Both the position numbers and the translations under genes were made by a program. The notes under the pieces were generated by a model. The model was not told the origin of the DNA. It worked only from the letters and a program-made list of their open reading frames with translations, and did not search any database. From the NCBI GenBank assembly GCA_014237395.1, contig JABZFP010000041.1:1-64000 (forward strand): a stretch of DNA of 64,000 nucleotides, written 5' to 3'. Shown here piece by piece: positions 54,397 to 63,795 of the stretch (position 1 is its first letter; the number at the start of each line of letters is the position of its first letter). This stretch comes from Desulfobacteraceae bacterium. GTDB taxonomy: Bacteria > Desulfobacterota > Desulfobacteria > Desulfobacterales > UBA5852.

Positions 54397-56046
54397 ATGA
54401 CCCAACACGCTCCGAAACAGGCCACCCTGGGCCAGCTGCTCGACCAGGCCATTGCCGCCCATCCCGACAACGACGCCGTGGTCTATGCCGACCGCGATTT
54501 CCGTCTCACCTACCGTGAATTCGGCGATGTGGTCGATCGCCTGGCCAAGGGGCTCATGGCCCTGGGTGTCGAAAAGAACGAAAAAGTGGCCATCTGGGCC
54601 ACCAACGTGCCCTACTGGGTGGCCCTGCAGTTTGCCACCGCCAAGATCGGCGCTATCCTGCTGACCGTGAACACGAACTACAAAACCGCCGAGCTGGACT
54701 ACCTCCTGCGCCAGTCCGAAACCGAGAACATTTTCATCATCGACGGCCTGCGGGATACGGACTACGTCCAGACCCTCTACGAACTCGTGCCGGAACTGAA
54801 AACCCAGGAACGCGGTTTCCTGAAAAGCGAGGCCTTCCCCCACCTGAAGCGGGTCGCCTTTCTCGGACCTGAAAAGCACCGGGGCATGTACGCCATCCCC
54901 GAAATCATGGCCCTGCATGTCATGGTGGACGATGCCGCCTACTGCGAGCGCCAGGAAAGCCTCGACCCCCACGACGTGGTCAACATGCAGTACACCTCGG
55001 GCACCACCGGTTTTCCCAAGGGCGTCATGCTGACCCATCACAACATCGGCACCAACGGCTACTGGATCGGTGAAAACCAGAACTTCACCCACAAGGACCG
55101 GGTCTGCATCCCGGTGCCGCTCTTCCACTGCTTCGGCTGCGTGCTGGGCGTGCTGGCGGCCGTCACCCACGCCGCCACCATGGTGTTGCTGGAAACCTTC
55201 GATCCGGTGGCGGTCATGGCCTCGGTGGAGGAGGAGCGCTGCACGGCGCTTTACGGCGTGCCCACCATGTTTATTGCCGTGCTGCAGCACAAGCTGTTCA
55301 AGAAGTTCGACTTCGGCGCCCTGCGGACGGGCATCATGGCCGGTTCGCCCTGTCCCATCGAGGTCATGCGCCAGGTCATCGACCAGATGAACATGTCCGA
55401 GATCACCATCTGCTATGGCCTCACCGAAGCCTCCCCGGTGATCACCCAGACCCGGGCCGACGACGATATCCGCCTGCGGGTGGAATCTGTGGGCCGGGCC
55501 ATGCCCGGCATCGAGGTCAAGATCGTGGACCCCGAAACCCATGAAGTGCTGCCGACAGGGCAGCAGGGCGAAGTCTGCTGCCGGGGCTATAACGTGATGA
55601 AGGGCTACTACAACATGCCCGAGGCCACGGCCGAGGCCATCGACATCGACGGCTGGCTGCACTCGGGCGACCTGGGGGTCATGGACACAGACGGTTACCT
55701 GGCCATCACCGGCCGCCACAAGGACATGATCATCCGCGGCGGGGAGAACATCTACCCTCGGGAGATCGAGGAATTTCTTTACCGCCTGGACGGCATTGCC
55801 GACGTCCAGGTGGCGGGCGTGCCCAGCGAAAAGTACGGCGAAGAGGTGGGGGCTTTCATCGTCTTAAAAGAAGGCCAGACTTATCAGCCCGAGGACATCC
55901 GGGATTTCTGCCGTGGCCAGATCAGCCACTACAAGATCCCCAAGTACGTGGCCTTCGTGAACGACTACCCCATGACGGCCAGCGGGAAGATTCAGAAGTA
56001 TAAGTTGCGGGAGATGGCGGAAGAACTATTTCCGAATCGTATCTGA
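54397..56046 (+). CDS. AMP-dependent acyl-CoA ligase (medium/long-chain type)
   Basis: A 549-residue ANL enzyme, second of a two-gene operon. The P-loop is YTSGTTGFPKG, the adenine motif YGLTEASP, the hinge GDLGVMDTDGYLAITGR, and the catalytic lysine region NDYPMTASGKIQKYKLRE; all are intact. The RGGENIYPREIEEFLY segment is typical of DMSP/fatty-acid CoA ligases. A large antisense open frame covers it, a by-product of GC-rich codon use. Regulated by the linked XRE-cupin protein, its likely role is activation of an imported or released carboxylic acid. Confidence 0.9.
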   Translation: MTQHAPKQATLGQLLDQAIAAHPDNDAVVYADRDFRLTYREFGDVVDRLAKGLMALGVEKNEKVAIWATNVPYWVALQFATAKIGAILLTVNTNYKTAELDYLLRQSETENIFIIDGLRDTDYVQTLYELVPELKTQERGFLKSEAFPHLKRVAFLGPEKHRGMYAIPEIMALHVMVDDAAYCERQESLDPHDVVNMQYTSGTTGFPKGVMLTHHNIGTNGYWIGENQNFTHKDRVCIPVPLFHCFGCVLGVLAAVTHAATMVLLETFDPVAVMASVEEERCTALYGVPTMFIAVLQHKLFKKFDFGALRTGIMAGSPCPIEVMRQVIDQMNMSEITICYGLTEASPVITQTRADDDIRLRVESVGRAMPGIEVKIVDPETHEVLPTGQQGEVCCRGYNVMKGYYNMPEATAEAIDIDGWLHSGDLGVMDTDGYLAITGRHKDMIIRGGENIYPREIEEFLYRLDGIADVQVAGVPSEKYGEEVGAFIVLKEGQTYQPEDIRDFCRGQISHYKIPKYVAFVNDYPMTASGKIQKYKLREMAEELFPNRI

Positions 56047-56112
56047 AAAAGCGGCACAGATGCATCGAAGGGTGCAAATCGCTCGCGGCGCTCCCATCCA
56101 ACGGCTCATGGC

Positions 56113-56343
56113 CTAATGGTCCTTCTGGACCTGGCCACTCAAAAGCCGGGTATTTTTTCCCACCGAGCGCTTGATGCGGTCCCCCGCCGTGATTAACAAG
56201 TCGGCCAGTCGCAGGCGGACCGTTTTGAGGGCCGCTTGTCGATTGCGGCGGGAGAGGCGGCTGAGATGCAGCCCGGCGGCTTCACGGTCAAGGTCCTTCA
56301 ATCTTTCGGCATTCAATTTCTCCATCGTGTATGGATTGAGCAT
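56113..56343 (-). CDS. Small basic protein of unknown function
   Basis: A 76-residue protein with a strong GGAGG eight bases before the ATG. It is rich in Arg, Lys and Leu (LKDLDREAAGLHLSRLSRRNR; LRLADLLITAGDRIKRSVGK), helical and soluble, and not homologous to anything I recognise. It is co-oriented with the DUF2917 gene 68 bases upstream and probably belongs with it. Confidence 0.65.
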   Translation of the reverse strand: MLNPYTMEKLNAERLKDLDREAAGLHLSRLSRRNRQAALKTVRLRLADLLITAGDRIKRSVGKNTRLLSGQVQKDH

Positions 56344-56411
56344 GGCGCTCCTCCTTGCTTAAAACAGCGCCCCATCCTCTTGCGGCAAAGATCCAGGCAG
56401 ATTCCCGGCCA

Positions 56412-56729
56412 TCAAAGCGCTTCGGCGGTCGGCTGGGTGGCACCCATCTCGAAATTTAAATTCTGGTTCCGGATCAAGGCAGATGCGGCCGGGGCAGGGG
56501 GCTGGATCCGTATCACGGACGGCGCGAAGGCCTGAACACAGATCTTGCTTTTGGAACGCAGTGTCGCCTGCTGGCCGCTTTGAATCACGCGGTCGCCGCT
56601 CACACCATCGGTAATCCAAACCAGGCCGGCCAGGCAGGTGATTTCCAAACGCCGGCCTTTCAGGGCCAGAACCTGGTTTTCCGTCATTTCAATCCGCTGT
56701 GGCCGGCAAAACTCGGGTCGTCTGAACAT
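56412..56729 (-). CDS. DUF2917-like protein
   Basis: A 105-residue protein with AAAGGAG eight bases before the ATG. The stretch LALKGRRLEITCLAGLVWITDGVSGDRVIQSGQQATL fits the DUF2917 pattern (a small beta-domain with G-x-x-W-x-T and D-x-x-L/I-x-x-G). In many proteobacteria this family sits beside a MocR-type regulator, as here (divergent, 395 bases away). The C-terminal Ala/Pro-rich tail is variable. Function unknown. Confidence 0.75.
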   Translation of the reverse strand: MFRRPEFCRPQRIEMTENQVLALKGRRLEITCLAGLVWITDGVSGDRVIQSGQQATLRSKSKICVQAFAPSVIRIQPPAPAASALIRNQNLNFEMGATQPTAEAL

Positions 56730-57124
56730 GGCTGCCGCTCCTTTCGAATACGTTTCCCGTTTTCCAAGTGCAATTTAGATCGAGAAAGCCGCATTCGGTA
56801 GCAGCAGCCCGCGAAAAGCCGAAGGGCACAATTTGTTTTTCCAGATAACTGTGCCCATCGATTTGACAACCAACTGTATATTTAATTATGCTTCGAGCTG
56901 GGCTATATCCCCATTAAGGCCAAAAGCTTTCCGACGGCCGGATGGCATAGGCAGTCGATCTATAGTGTTCATTCAGAAATGGTGGATTTTGGCTCCGGCC
57001 AAGGCCGCAGCGATTTGGAAACCGCAGGCGTAGATAGGCTACGTCGAGGATTTCCGAAGAGCGAGAACGCCGGCCGGGGCCGAAAGATGCCTTTTATGGA
57101 TGGACACGATCTAAGGAGTCGGAC
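56730..57124. repeat. Divergent region holding a long imperfect palindrome
   Basis: No gene is supported. From 56991 to 57097 lies a nested palindrome: outer arms GGCTCCGGCC (56991-57000) and GGCCGGGGCC (57072-57081, one G.U pair), inner arms GGAAA (57017-57021)/TTTCC (57051-57055) and CGTAG (57029-57033)/CTACG (57039-57043). The right half recurs at 13052-13110. It lies in the leader of the MocR-type gene, whose ribosome binding region is AAGGAG just before the ATG. Confidence 0.7.
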
Positions 57125-58585
57125 ATGCGAGCTAAAATCACCCGATACGAGCAGGTTTCCCGGCGCATCCGCCATCTGATCGAGAACGGCGCGCTCAAGG
57201 AAGGGGACCGCCTGCCCTCGCTGCGCCAGATGAGCGAAGAGATGCAGGTCAGCATCAACACCGTCAAAGAAGCCTATTGGCGGCTGGAAAATCAATACCA
57301 CATCACGGCCGTGCCCCAGTCCGGCTATTATGTCCGCAAACAGCCCCAGCTCAGCCAGGCCCATGCCCCAGTGGACCCTACCCAACTGGATCCCCAGGAG
57401 ATATCGCTTTGCCAGATCTTCGGCGCCTTCCAGGACGTTGGGAAGTCAACACCGGAAATCCGTCTGGCCGTGGCCCACATGGATCCCGATTTCTGGCCGG
57501 CCAAGAAACTCAGCCGCTATTTCCAGGAAGCCGCCCTCTACCAGCCAGAAGAAGCCTTTACCTATCTCATTGCGCCGGGCAGCCGGGAGCTCCGCGAGCA
57601 GATTGCCCAGCAGGGCCTCTCCTGCGGTCTGGACATCTCGCCCGATGATATCGTCATCACCAACGGTTGCCAGGAGGCCATTTTCCTGGCCTTGATGACC
57701 ATTTGCGAGCCCGGCGACACGGTGGTCATGGAAAGCCCCATCTATTTCAGCCTTATCGATCTGCTGCGGCAGTTGAAGTTGAAAATTATCGAGATCCCGA
57801 CGTCCGATGATGATGGCATCTCCCTGGAAACACTGCGCTTTGTCCTGGACAACCACACGGTCAAAGCCATGTTCTCGATCCCCAATTTCAACAACCCCAT
57901 GGGCTTCACCATGCCGTCGTGGAAGAAAAAAAAGCTGGTAAATCTCCTGGCGCGCCGCGGCGTTCCATTGATCGAAGACGATATCTACGGTGATCTGTGT
58001 TTTGGACCACGGCCCGAACCGTGCAAAGTCTATGACGCCAAAGGTGAGGTGCTCCTGTGCTCTTCCTTTTCCAAAACCATCGCCCCGGGGCTGCGGGTCG
58101 GCTGGATGCTGCCGGGGAAATATGCCGACCAGGTCAACCGGCTTAAAACCCTGATCAACATCTCCAATTCCCCCATCAACCAGATGGTTGCCGCACGTTT
58201 TTTAAAGGAGGGGGGCTACCGAAAGCATATGCGCCGGGTGCGCCAGCAACTCCAGGTTCAGGTGGAAGCGCTGCGCGCGTCGGTATTGAAATATTTCCCG
58301 TCCGGAACCAAGGTGACTCGTCCGGACGGCGGCCTGTTCGTCTGGATCGAGCTGCCGGATGGTCTCGACGCCGATCTTCTCTACCGCAAGGCGGTCCAAG
58401 CCGGTATCCTGTTCGCCCCCGGCACCCTCTTTTCCATCCACAACCGCTATCACCATCACCTGCGTCTGAGTTCCGGGACCTGGAATGAACGGGTGGAAAA
58501 AGCCATCGCTCACTTGGGCCGCCTGTGCGCCAGAATGCGGAACGGCCGCACCGATGACCGCGTCAGCCGGTTAGCGGTAGGTTAA
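57125..58585 (+). CDS. MocR-type regulator (GntR DNA-binding domain fused to aminotransferase fold)
   Basis: A 486-residue protein. Residues 5-75 are a GntR winged helix (YEQVSRRIRHLIENGALKEGDRLPS, QVSINTVKEAYWRLENQYHI). Residues ~110-475 are a fold-type-I aminotransferase with TNGCQEAIFLAL, FSIPNFNNPMGF, and SSFSKTIAPGLRVGW holding the PLP-lysine. Regulators of this class sense PLP or an amino-group compound and often control an adjacent divergent operon, here the DUF2917 and small basic-protein genes. Confidence 0.9.
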   Translation: MRAKITRYEQVSRRIRHLIENGALKEGDRLPSLRQMSEEMQVSINTVKEAYWRLENQYHITAVPQSGYYVRKQPQLSQAHAPVDPTQLDPQEISLCQIFGAFQDVGKSTPEIRLAVAHMDPDFWPAKKLSRYFQEAALYQPEEAFTYLIAPGSRELREQIAQQGLSCGLDISPDDIVITNGCQEAIFLALMTICEPGDTVVMESPIYFSLIDLLRQLKLKIIEIPTSDDDGISLETLRFVLDNHTVKAMFSIPNFNNPMGFTMPSWKKKKLVNLLARRGVPLIEDDIYGDLCFGPRPEPCKVYDAKGEVLLCSSFSKTIAPGLRVGWMLPGKYADQVNRLKTLINISNSPINQMVAARFLKEGGYRKHMRRVRQQLQVQVEALRASVLKYFPSGTKVTRPDGGLFVWIELPDGLDADLLYRKAVQAGILFAPGTLFSIHNRYHHHLRLSSGTWNERVEKAIAHLGRLCARMRNGRTDDRVSRLAVG

Positions 58586-58943
58586 CCGTTTTCTTCAGAG
58601 GACTTAAGCCAGCGGGAGGGCTAGGGTATTATATCCGCAGTGGTTATGACATGGGATGAATGGCAGGAAAGGCAATGGTCAAACGTAAACTTGACCCCAA
58701 TTTGACATAAACAGCGCTATGTTTCATTGCTGCCGCGGCTCACTACCTGCAAGGCCACGCGCCGTTTGCGGCACACTTGCGCACATCCCAATAAAAAAGG
58801 AACGACGGTTAAAGAAGAATTTCTCCAACCGCCGTCTATCTGCGCTGTCATTAGCATACTGCTGTCAATATTTTAGCTTAGCCCGACCCGGTTAACCCAC
58901 AGTGAATCTCGTCGAAAATCATTGCTAATGATGATTTAATGAA
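58586..58943. other. Intergenic stretch with an imperfect hairpin
   Basis: 358 bases without a supported gene. GACGGTT...AACCGCCGTC at about 58802-58843 forms an imperfect hairpin downstream of both the MocR-type gene and the convergent antitoxin gene; it could be a shared transcript end but lacks a T-run. Confidence 0.4.
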
Positions 58944-60032
58944 TTACACACCCGACCAACGATAGAATACCTTAAGCCCATTGCCATGGGAATTAGGCAA
59001 ACGTTTATCATGTTGCAATCGCCCAACGACAATTCCTGGGGCAATTTTAATTTTCTTTGCAAAGGTTCTAATTGGAGCTAATGATTGGCCATCCCATGAT
59101 TCAATAAATTTTCGGTAATCGGCTGGTGGAATTAATTTATCCCTGGCAAAGCCATTGGCTTCTTCCTCTTTTTCACAATTCATACCATTGCCTTCTATAA
59201 AAATTTCCTTGCGCCCATGCCGGAGTATATGCCCCGCCTCATGAAAAAATGTGAACCAGAGATGGTCATTGCTCTTGTATCGGAGGCTCAACTGTATGAC
59301 GGCCTTATTGCCAAGCCAACGCGTTGCGCCATACACTCCGGTCTTTGGCAATTCGGGGACAAAAACCACTGCCACACCTGCCGAAGCACATATCTCTAAC
59401 AATCTAGCTTGAAAAACATTCGGTTTTTCTATGGTCAGCCCTCGTATGTCCCCCAGGGCCTCTTGAAATCGTGTCCTGTTAAATTGGTCACAAGATATCT
59501 TTCTTGCTTCGAGCTCACCTTGGCGAAGCCAGGCCGATACTGATTCAGCGCAGGCCTTAAAGCGTTGTGTCTGTCGATAGGCCACTTGGTGTTTTCGCCA
59601 AACTGTTACCCATTGATCAGGGGATGCCACTCCAAAAAAACGCAACACCTCGGTCAGTTGAGATACCTTGTCTTTCTTTTTAGGGATCCACCCCAGTTTA
59701 GTCAGTTGACCAACTGGCACCTTTTTTAGCCAATCCAATTGGGAGGCAAGTCTCTTTGCTTCGGCTAAACGGGAGCGATCTTCTTGGAACTGCCTCTCAA
59801 GGTTGTTCCAAAAATGCGCAGGGCGACCAAGCGAATGCTCCAGTTTCAGCGCTGTCTCTGGTGTTATAGGGGATTTTCCCTTTATGATTTCATTAATGGT
59901 TTTTTTAGTAAGCCCAGTCCTGGCAGCCAATTCGGCCTGGGTCATGCTGAAGGCTTCCAGATATTCATCCAGAACCTCACCGGGCAGAACCAAATAATCC
60001 GGATTATATTGAATTGAGGTCTTATCAGCCAT
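58944..60032 (-). CDS. higA: HigA-type antitoxin fused to an ImmA/IrrE-like metallopeptidase domain
   Basis: A 362-residue protein. Residues ~14-85 are the HigA-type HTH (LPGEVLDEYLEAFSMTQAELA, GLTKKTINEIIKGKSPITP). A helical linker follows. Residues ~225-300 form a zinc-peptidase-like domain with His264, Glu265 and His268 in HEAGH, as in ImmA/IrrE proteins that cleave repressors. Short HigA antitoxins lack this part, so the gene is a long antitoxin. Its start overlaps the toxin gene end by eight bases. The protease could control the module by degrading a partner; that is inference. Confidence 0.85.
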   Translation of the reverse strand: MADKTSIQYNPDYLVLPGEVLDEYLEAFSMTQAELAARTGLTKKTINEIIKGKSPITPETALKLEHSLGRPAHFWNNLERQFQEDRSRLAEAKRLASQLDWLKKVPVGQLTKLGWIPKKKDKVSQLTEVLRFFGVASPDQWVTVWRKHQVAYRQTQRFKACAESVSAWLRQGELEARKISCDQFNRTRFQEALGDIRGLTIEKPNVFQARLLEICASAGVAVVFVPELPKTGVYGATRWLGNKAVIQLSLRYKSNDHLWFTFFHEAGHILRHGRKEIFIEGNGMNCEKEEEANGFARDKLIPPADYRKFIESWDGQSLAPIRTFAKKIKIAPGIVVGRLQHDKRLPNSHGNGLKVFYRWSGV

Positions 60033-60372
60033 GGGTGTCCTCCACTCCCAGAATTTTGATCGCGGTAACCTTGGACCAGTCTAAACCACCGTCATCTAGC
60101 TTTGGGACCGGATCATGATCGGGGGTGAAAATCAAACGATAGGGATGATCCAGATCCACGGAGAGTTGACCAGACCTTTTCCCTTCAGTCAGCTCATGAC
60201 AGCGGCCAGGCGGACTTTTGGGCGGCCAGAAATCTTTCAGACTTGCAGCCGCTCGCAATTCTGTCATGCGAATGCGTATCTTTTTGGCCCGCAGCCCACC
60301 GTGAATTTTAACGAGTTGCGGTCCCTCATTGAAGGATTTTGCAAGCTTCTTGTTCTTAAAAGATATATCCAT
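60025..60372 (-). CDS. higB: HigB-like toxin (RelE superfamily)
   Basis: A 115-residue protein preceding the antitoxin, as in higBA modules. IRMTELRAAASLKDFWPP, GRCHELTEGKRSGQLSVDL and YRLIFTPDHDP follow the RelE/HigB beta-sheet pattern with basic residues for mRNA binding. It is expected to cleave mRNA at the ribosome. Length is slightly above typical HigB (90-100 residues). Start is ATG 60372; a palindrome suited to HigA binding lies just upstream. Confidence 0.8.
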   Translation of the reverse strand: MDISFKNKKLAKSFNEGPQLVKIHGGLRAKKIRIRMTELRAAASLKDFWPPKSPPGRCHELTEGKRSGQLSVDLDHPYRLIFTPDHDPVPKLDDGGLDWSKVTAIKILGVEDTHG

Positions 60373-60394
60373 ATATCACATAATCAATAAATTG

Positions 60395-60411
60395 TTAACC
60401 CATCAGGTTAA
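60395..60411. promoter_or_regulatory. Candidate HigA operator
   Basis: TTAACC-CATCA-GGTTAA, a perfect 6-bp inverted repeat with a 5-base spacer in AT-rich DNA about 23 bases upstream of the higB ATG. HigA-type antitoxins repress their operon through such palindromes. Confidence 0.6.
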
Positions 60412-61073
60412 TTATTTTCAGATAAATCGCGGGTGACTGGATATGTTTACCTCGCTTTTAAGCGGAACACTGCTCATTTTCTAATGCCGTTGCGGCAGTT
60501 GGAGGGAAAACCGGCTGCATCCGGTACAGGAGCTATGAAGATATTAGCATAAACCCACATTTGCTGTAAATAATCTCACTCATATTATTGTCTTTGCGCT
60601 TTGCATAAGTCCGACTTATGTATATCTCGCATTTAATCCCTCTCCCTGCATTTTTCAGGTCTGTTCCAACACAATACCACTGATCAGATACGCCATAGCA
60701 AGATTGATAAACCCATATTTCCGGCCGAATATCATACCCTTGCCCCTTGGAGCTGAAACACCTTTCCTTCAGCCAGCCAGGAACGGCATAGGCTGCCCTT
60801 GCCGCCGCGGTAAATGACTGGCAACACGATGCGATAGCGCTATTGGCTGTTCAGGAGATGCTCGGTAGCGGCCACAGAGATTTACCTGCCATCCACGCGG
60901 CAGGTGAAGATGGCGTCCGAGCCCAACTCAAAGGGTCAGCCTGGTATTGGCCAACTTGGCGACGTCTATATTTTTATGCACTACTAATCCGGTCTGATTT
61001 GCTAATTCGCCCATTATACCCACCAATTCAGCATATAGGGGATAGAGGGGGCATTCTGAGTTCATATCCGCCC
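60412..61073. other. Gene-poor stretch next to the toxin-antitoxin pair
   Basis: About 660 bases with no convincing gene. An open stretch on the plus strand from ~60792 (AALAAAVNDWQHDAIALL) runs into the antisense of ptsP and could be a remnant of an older gene, but there is no start site or family match. The lower GC near 60540-60640 differs from the flanks and fits recent acquisition around the toxin-antitoxin module. Confidence 0.4.
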
Positions 61074-63359
61074 TTATGCGCTAGCGCCACCCCAGGCCCA
61101 TTCCTTCCTCACCTGCTCGACCTGCGTGAAGGTGGACGCCGCCAGCAGCTGCCTTGCATACTCTTCCGCCCGGGTTACCGACATGGCGCGGATGGTGTTT
61201 TGCAGGGCGGGCAGGAATTGGGGGTCCACGCTCAGCCGCCGGATGCCGATGCCGATCAGGAACGGCACAAAATCTTCCTGGTGAGCCACTTCACCGCATA
61301 CGGAGACCGGGACCCGACTGGCCGTCGCCCGTTGAACGATACGAGCCAGGGCGCGCAGGACGGAGGGGTGATAGGGTTGGTAATAGGCTGAAACATGTTT
61401 ATTCGTGCGGTCGGCCGCCAGCATATACTGGGTGAAATCATTGGTGCCGATGGAGAGGAAATCGGCCTCCCGGGCCAGTTCGTCGATGATCTCGACGATG
61501 GCGGGCAATTCGATCATAGCGCCCAGCTTGGGTTCGCGATGGTGCGGCAGGTTTTCCTCGTTCAGTTTTACAATGGCTTGCCTGACGGTCTGGCAGGCGG
61601 TCCTGAATTCATCGATGGAGGAAATCATGGGAAACATGATGCCCAATGACGGGGAGCGCGCGCCGGCCCGCAAAATGGCCCGGACCTGCTGATCGAAGAT
61701 GTCGCGGTGTTTCAAGGAGAATCGAATGGAGCGCAAACCGAGTTCCGGGTTGTCTTCCTGGAGCGTATCGAGATAAGGGAGCACTTTGTCGCCGCCCACA
61801 TCCAAAGTTCTGATCCAGACCGGGCGCTTGTCCATCTTGTCGAAAAGCCGCTCGTAGACCAGCCGCTGCTCTTCTTCCGAGGGCAAATCGGAGCGGACGA
61901 TAAACGGAAATTCCGACCGGTAAAGTCCGATGCCCTCGGCTTTTAGTTTCAGGGCCAGGTCCAACTCACTCAGCAAATTGATATTGGCCATCAGGTGGAC
62001 GCGTGCCTTGTCCCGGGTGCGGGTTTCGGGGGCCATTTTTACCCCGGGGCCGAATGTTTTTCGGAGGGCCCGGTTGCGCTCGTCGTACCGCCGGCGGACA
62101 TCCCGGGAGGGATCGACATACAGGGTGCCGACATCGGCATCCATGAGCACCGGGGTATCATAGGGGACCTTCAATAGAGCGGGATACATGGCAATGATGG
62201 TGGGGATATTCAGGGACCGGGCAATGATGGTGACATGGGATGTGACGCCGCCCCCGGCCAGGATGATGCCGGCCACGGACTCGGAGGCCAGTTTAAGGAT
62301 ATCCGAAGGATAAAGCTGGGAGGCGATGACGATGCGGCCATCCATGGGGCTCTGCCCCGTCATCGGCTGCTTGCGCAGGTTGAACAGCAGACGCCGCACC
62401 AGGTCCTCGATATCTTTTGATTTCTCCCGGATATAGGCGTTGGCGCTCTTTTCGAACAGGTCGATAAAATGGCGGGCCACAAGGCGAATCGCGGCCGGTG
62501 CGGACAGCCCGTCGGTGATGAGCTGCGTTATTTCTTGAACGAACCGGGGATCCTTCAGCATCATGTGGTGGGCTTCGAAGATCAACACCGCGCTTTCCGG
62601 CAGCCGGCGGACCATTTGCTCCTGGAGCTGCTGGAGTTGATCGATGGTCTTGGCCATGGCGTTCCGAAAATCCTTGAGCCCGGCATGGAATTGATCGTCG
62701 GCCACATCCTCCATCAGGGGGTCTGACGAACCCATGATCATTGCCGGTGCCAGGGCAAACCCATTGACGGCGGCTTCGCCCTTGAACATCTGCATGCCTT
62801 CTGGCATGGCGGGCGCGTCGGCCGTGGTGGCCGAATGGGTGAGGGTCATCATCATGCGCGCGTGGGCAATGGTGCCGGCCAGTTGGGCGGCAATGGCCTT
62901 GAGCGCCAGCACATCCGCCGGGGTGAAGTAGTTGGCGTCGGTGTGCTGGACGACGAGGACGCCCGTTTTTTCTGCGCCGTAACGGATGGGAACCGACAGG
63001 AAGGATTTGAACCGCTCCTCCATCGAGGATTCAAAATATTTGAAACGCGGATTGCTGCTGGCGTCACCCTCGCAAACCGGGGCCATCTGTTCGAGGGTCC
63101 AGCCAACCAACCCCTCGCCGATTTCCATCCGCACCCGCTCCACCGAATCGGGGTGCAGTCCGACCGTGGCTTTGAGCACCAGGGTGCCCGAGTTGGCTTC
63201 CAGAAGGTAGATGGATCCGACATCGGCGTTCAGGTGCGAGGCCACGAGCTGAACAACCTGCTGCAGGAAGTTGTCGATGTCTTTGCTTTCCGACATCAGG
63301 TTGGCCAATTCGCCGATGTCGCAAATCAGGCTCAGGTGCTCGGTTTTGGCATTCGCCAT
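61074..63359 (-). CDS. ptsP: Phosphoenolpyruvate-protein phosphotransferase PtsP (nitrogen-type PTS enzyme I)
   Basis: A 761-residue protein starting at ATG 63359 (MANAKTEHLSLICDIGE); the frame is open to 63413. Residues ~1-170 are a GAF domain (LNADVGSIYLLEANSG, SVPIRYGAEKTGVLVV). Then come the EI N-terminal domain, the phospho-His loop GGGVTSHVTIIARSLNIPTI, and the PEP-binding barrel (EGIGLYRSEFPFI, IRTLDVGGDK, LGLRSIRFSL, IGTNDFTQYMLAADR). GAF plus EI is the PtsP/EI-Ntr architecture, feeding phosphate to NPr and IIA-Ntr in response to nitrogen or carbon status; its partners are not in this window. Confidence 0.92.
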   Translation of the reverse strand: MANAKTEHLSLICDIGELANLMSESKDIDNFLQQVVQLVASHLNADVGSIYLLEANSGTLVLKATVGLHPDSVERVRMEIGEGLVGWTLEQMAPVCEGDASSNPRFKYFESSMEERFKSFLSVPIRYGAEKTGVLVVQHTDANYFTPADVLALKAIAAQLAGTIAHARMMMTLTHSATTADAPAMPEGMQMFKGEAAVNGFALAPAMIMGSSDPLMEDVADDQFHAGLKDFRNAMAKTIDQLQQLQEQMVRRLPESAVLIFEAHHMMLKDPRFVQEITQLITDGLSAPAAIRLVARHFIDLFEKSANAYIREKSKDIEDLVRRLLFNLRKQPMTGQSPMDGRIVIASQLYPSDILKLASESVAGIILAGGGVTSHVTIIARSLNIPTIIAMYPALLKVPYDTPVLMDADVGTLYVDPSRDVRRRYDERNRALRKTFGPGVKMAPETRTRDKARVHLMANINLLSELDLALKLKAEGIGLYRSEFPFIVRSDLPSEEEQRLVYERLFDKMDKRPVWIRTLDVGGDKVLPYLDTLQEDNPELGLRSIRFSLKHRDIFDQQVRAILRAGARSPSLGIMFPMISSIDEFRTACQTVRQAIVKLNEENLPHHREPKLGAMIELPAIVEIIDELAREADFLSIGTNDFTQYMLAADRTNKHVSAYYQPYHPSVLRALARIVQRATASRVPVSVCGEVAHQEDFVPFLIGIGIRRLSVDPQFLPALQNTIRAMSVTRAEEYARQLLAASTFTQVEQVRKEWAWGGASA

Positions 63360-63795
63360 GAAACAACTCTTTCTTGGGGTGCCGCCCGTGGCGGGAGGGC
63401 GCGGGGCGTCCATGTTTCAATGCTTTATTGATCCTGCCGGAATGGCCTATCTGCCGTTATACCCAGCCAGGCCGGCATCTGTACACCAGTGAATCATCCT
63501 GAAACATAATGGTTTCCAATGGCTGGGCGTCAACCCGGGAAGATGACCACCCGAATCGTCTGCGAGCACATATAACACACCTTCGGGCTCGGCGGAATTT
63601 GCGGGTATCAATCCGTCAGCTTTAACCAACTGTTGACAAGGGGAACAGTGCCCATTTATTAGGTGCCCTCACTGCTCAAGGCCAGGATGCGGATAGGTGA
63701 ACGGCCCGGCCGCAGCCTGCATCACAATGCGTTACAAAGAGATTCGAGCCCCGATATCCCGCGGTCGTTGCGGCGGCGGATGGAGCGTCTGAAAC
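63360..63795. other. Divergent intergenic region with a candidate promoter
   Basis: 436 bases without a supported gene. On the plus strand TTGACA (63633-63638) and TTTATT (63655-63660) with a 16-base spacer form a plausible sigma-70 promoter, 136 bases before the next ATG. Confidence 0.4.

Noticed and set aside
53944..55719. Very long antisense open frame across the acyl-CoA ligase
   Set aside because: GC-rich codon use opens antisense frames; its sequence is His/Gly/Asp-rich without domain motifs, while the sense frame has every catalytic motif.
60843..61391. Plus-strand frame overlapping the end of ptsP
   Set aside because: Most of it is antisense of ptsP; the unique part has no start site or family match.
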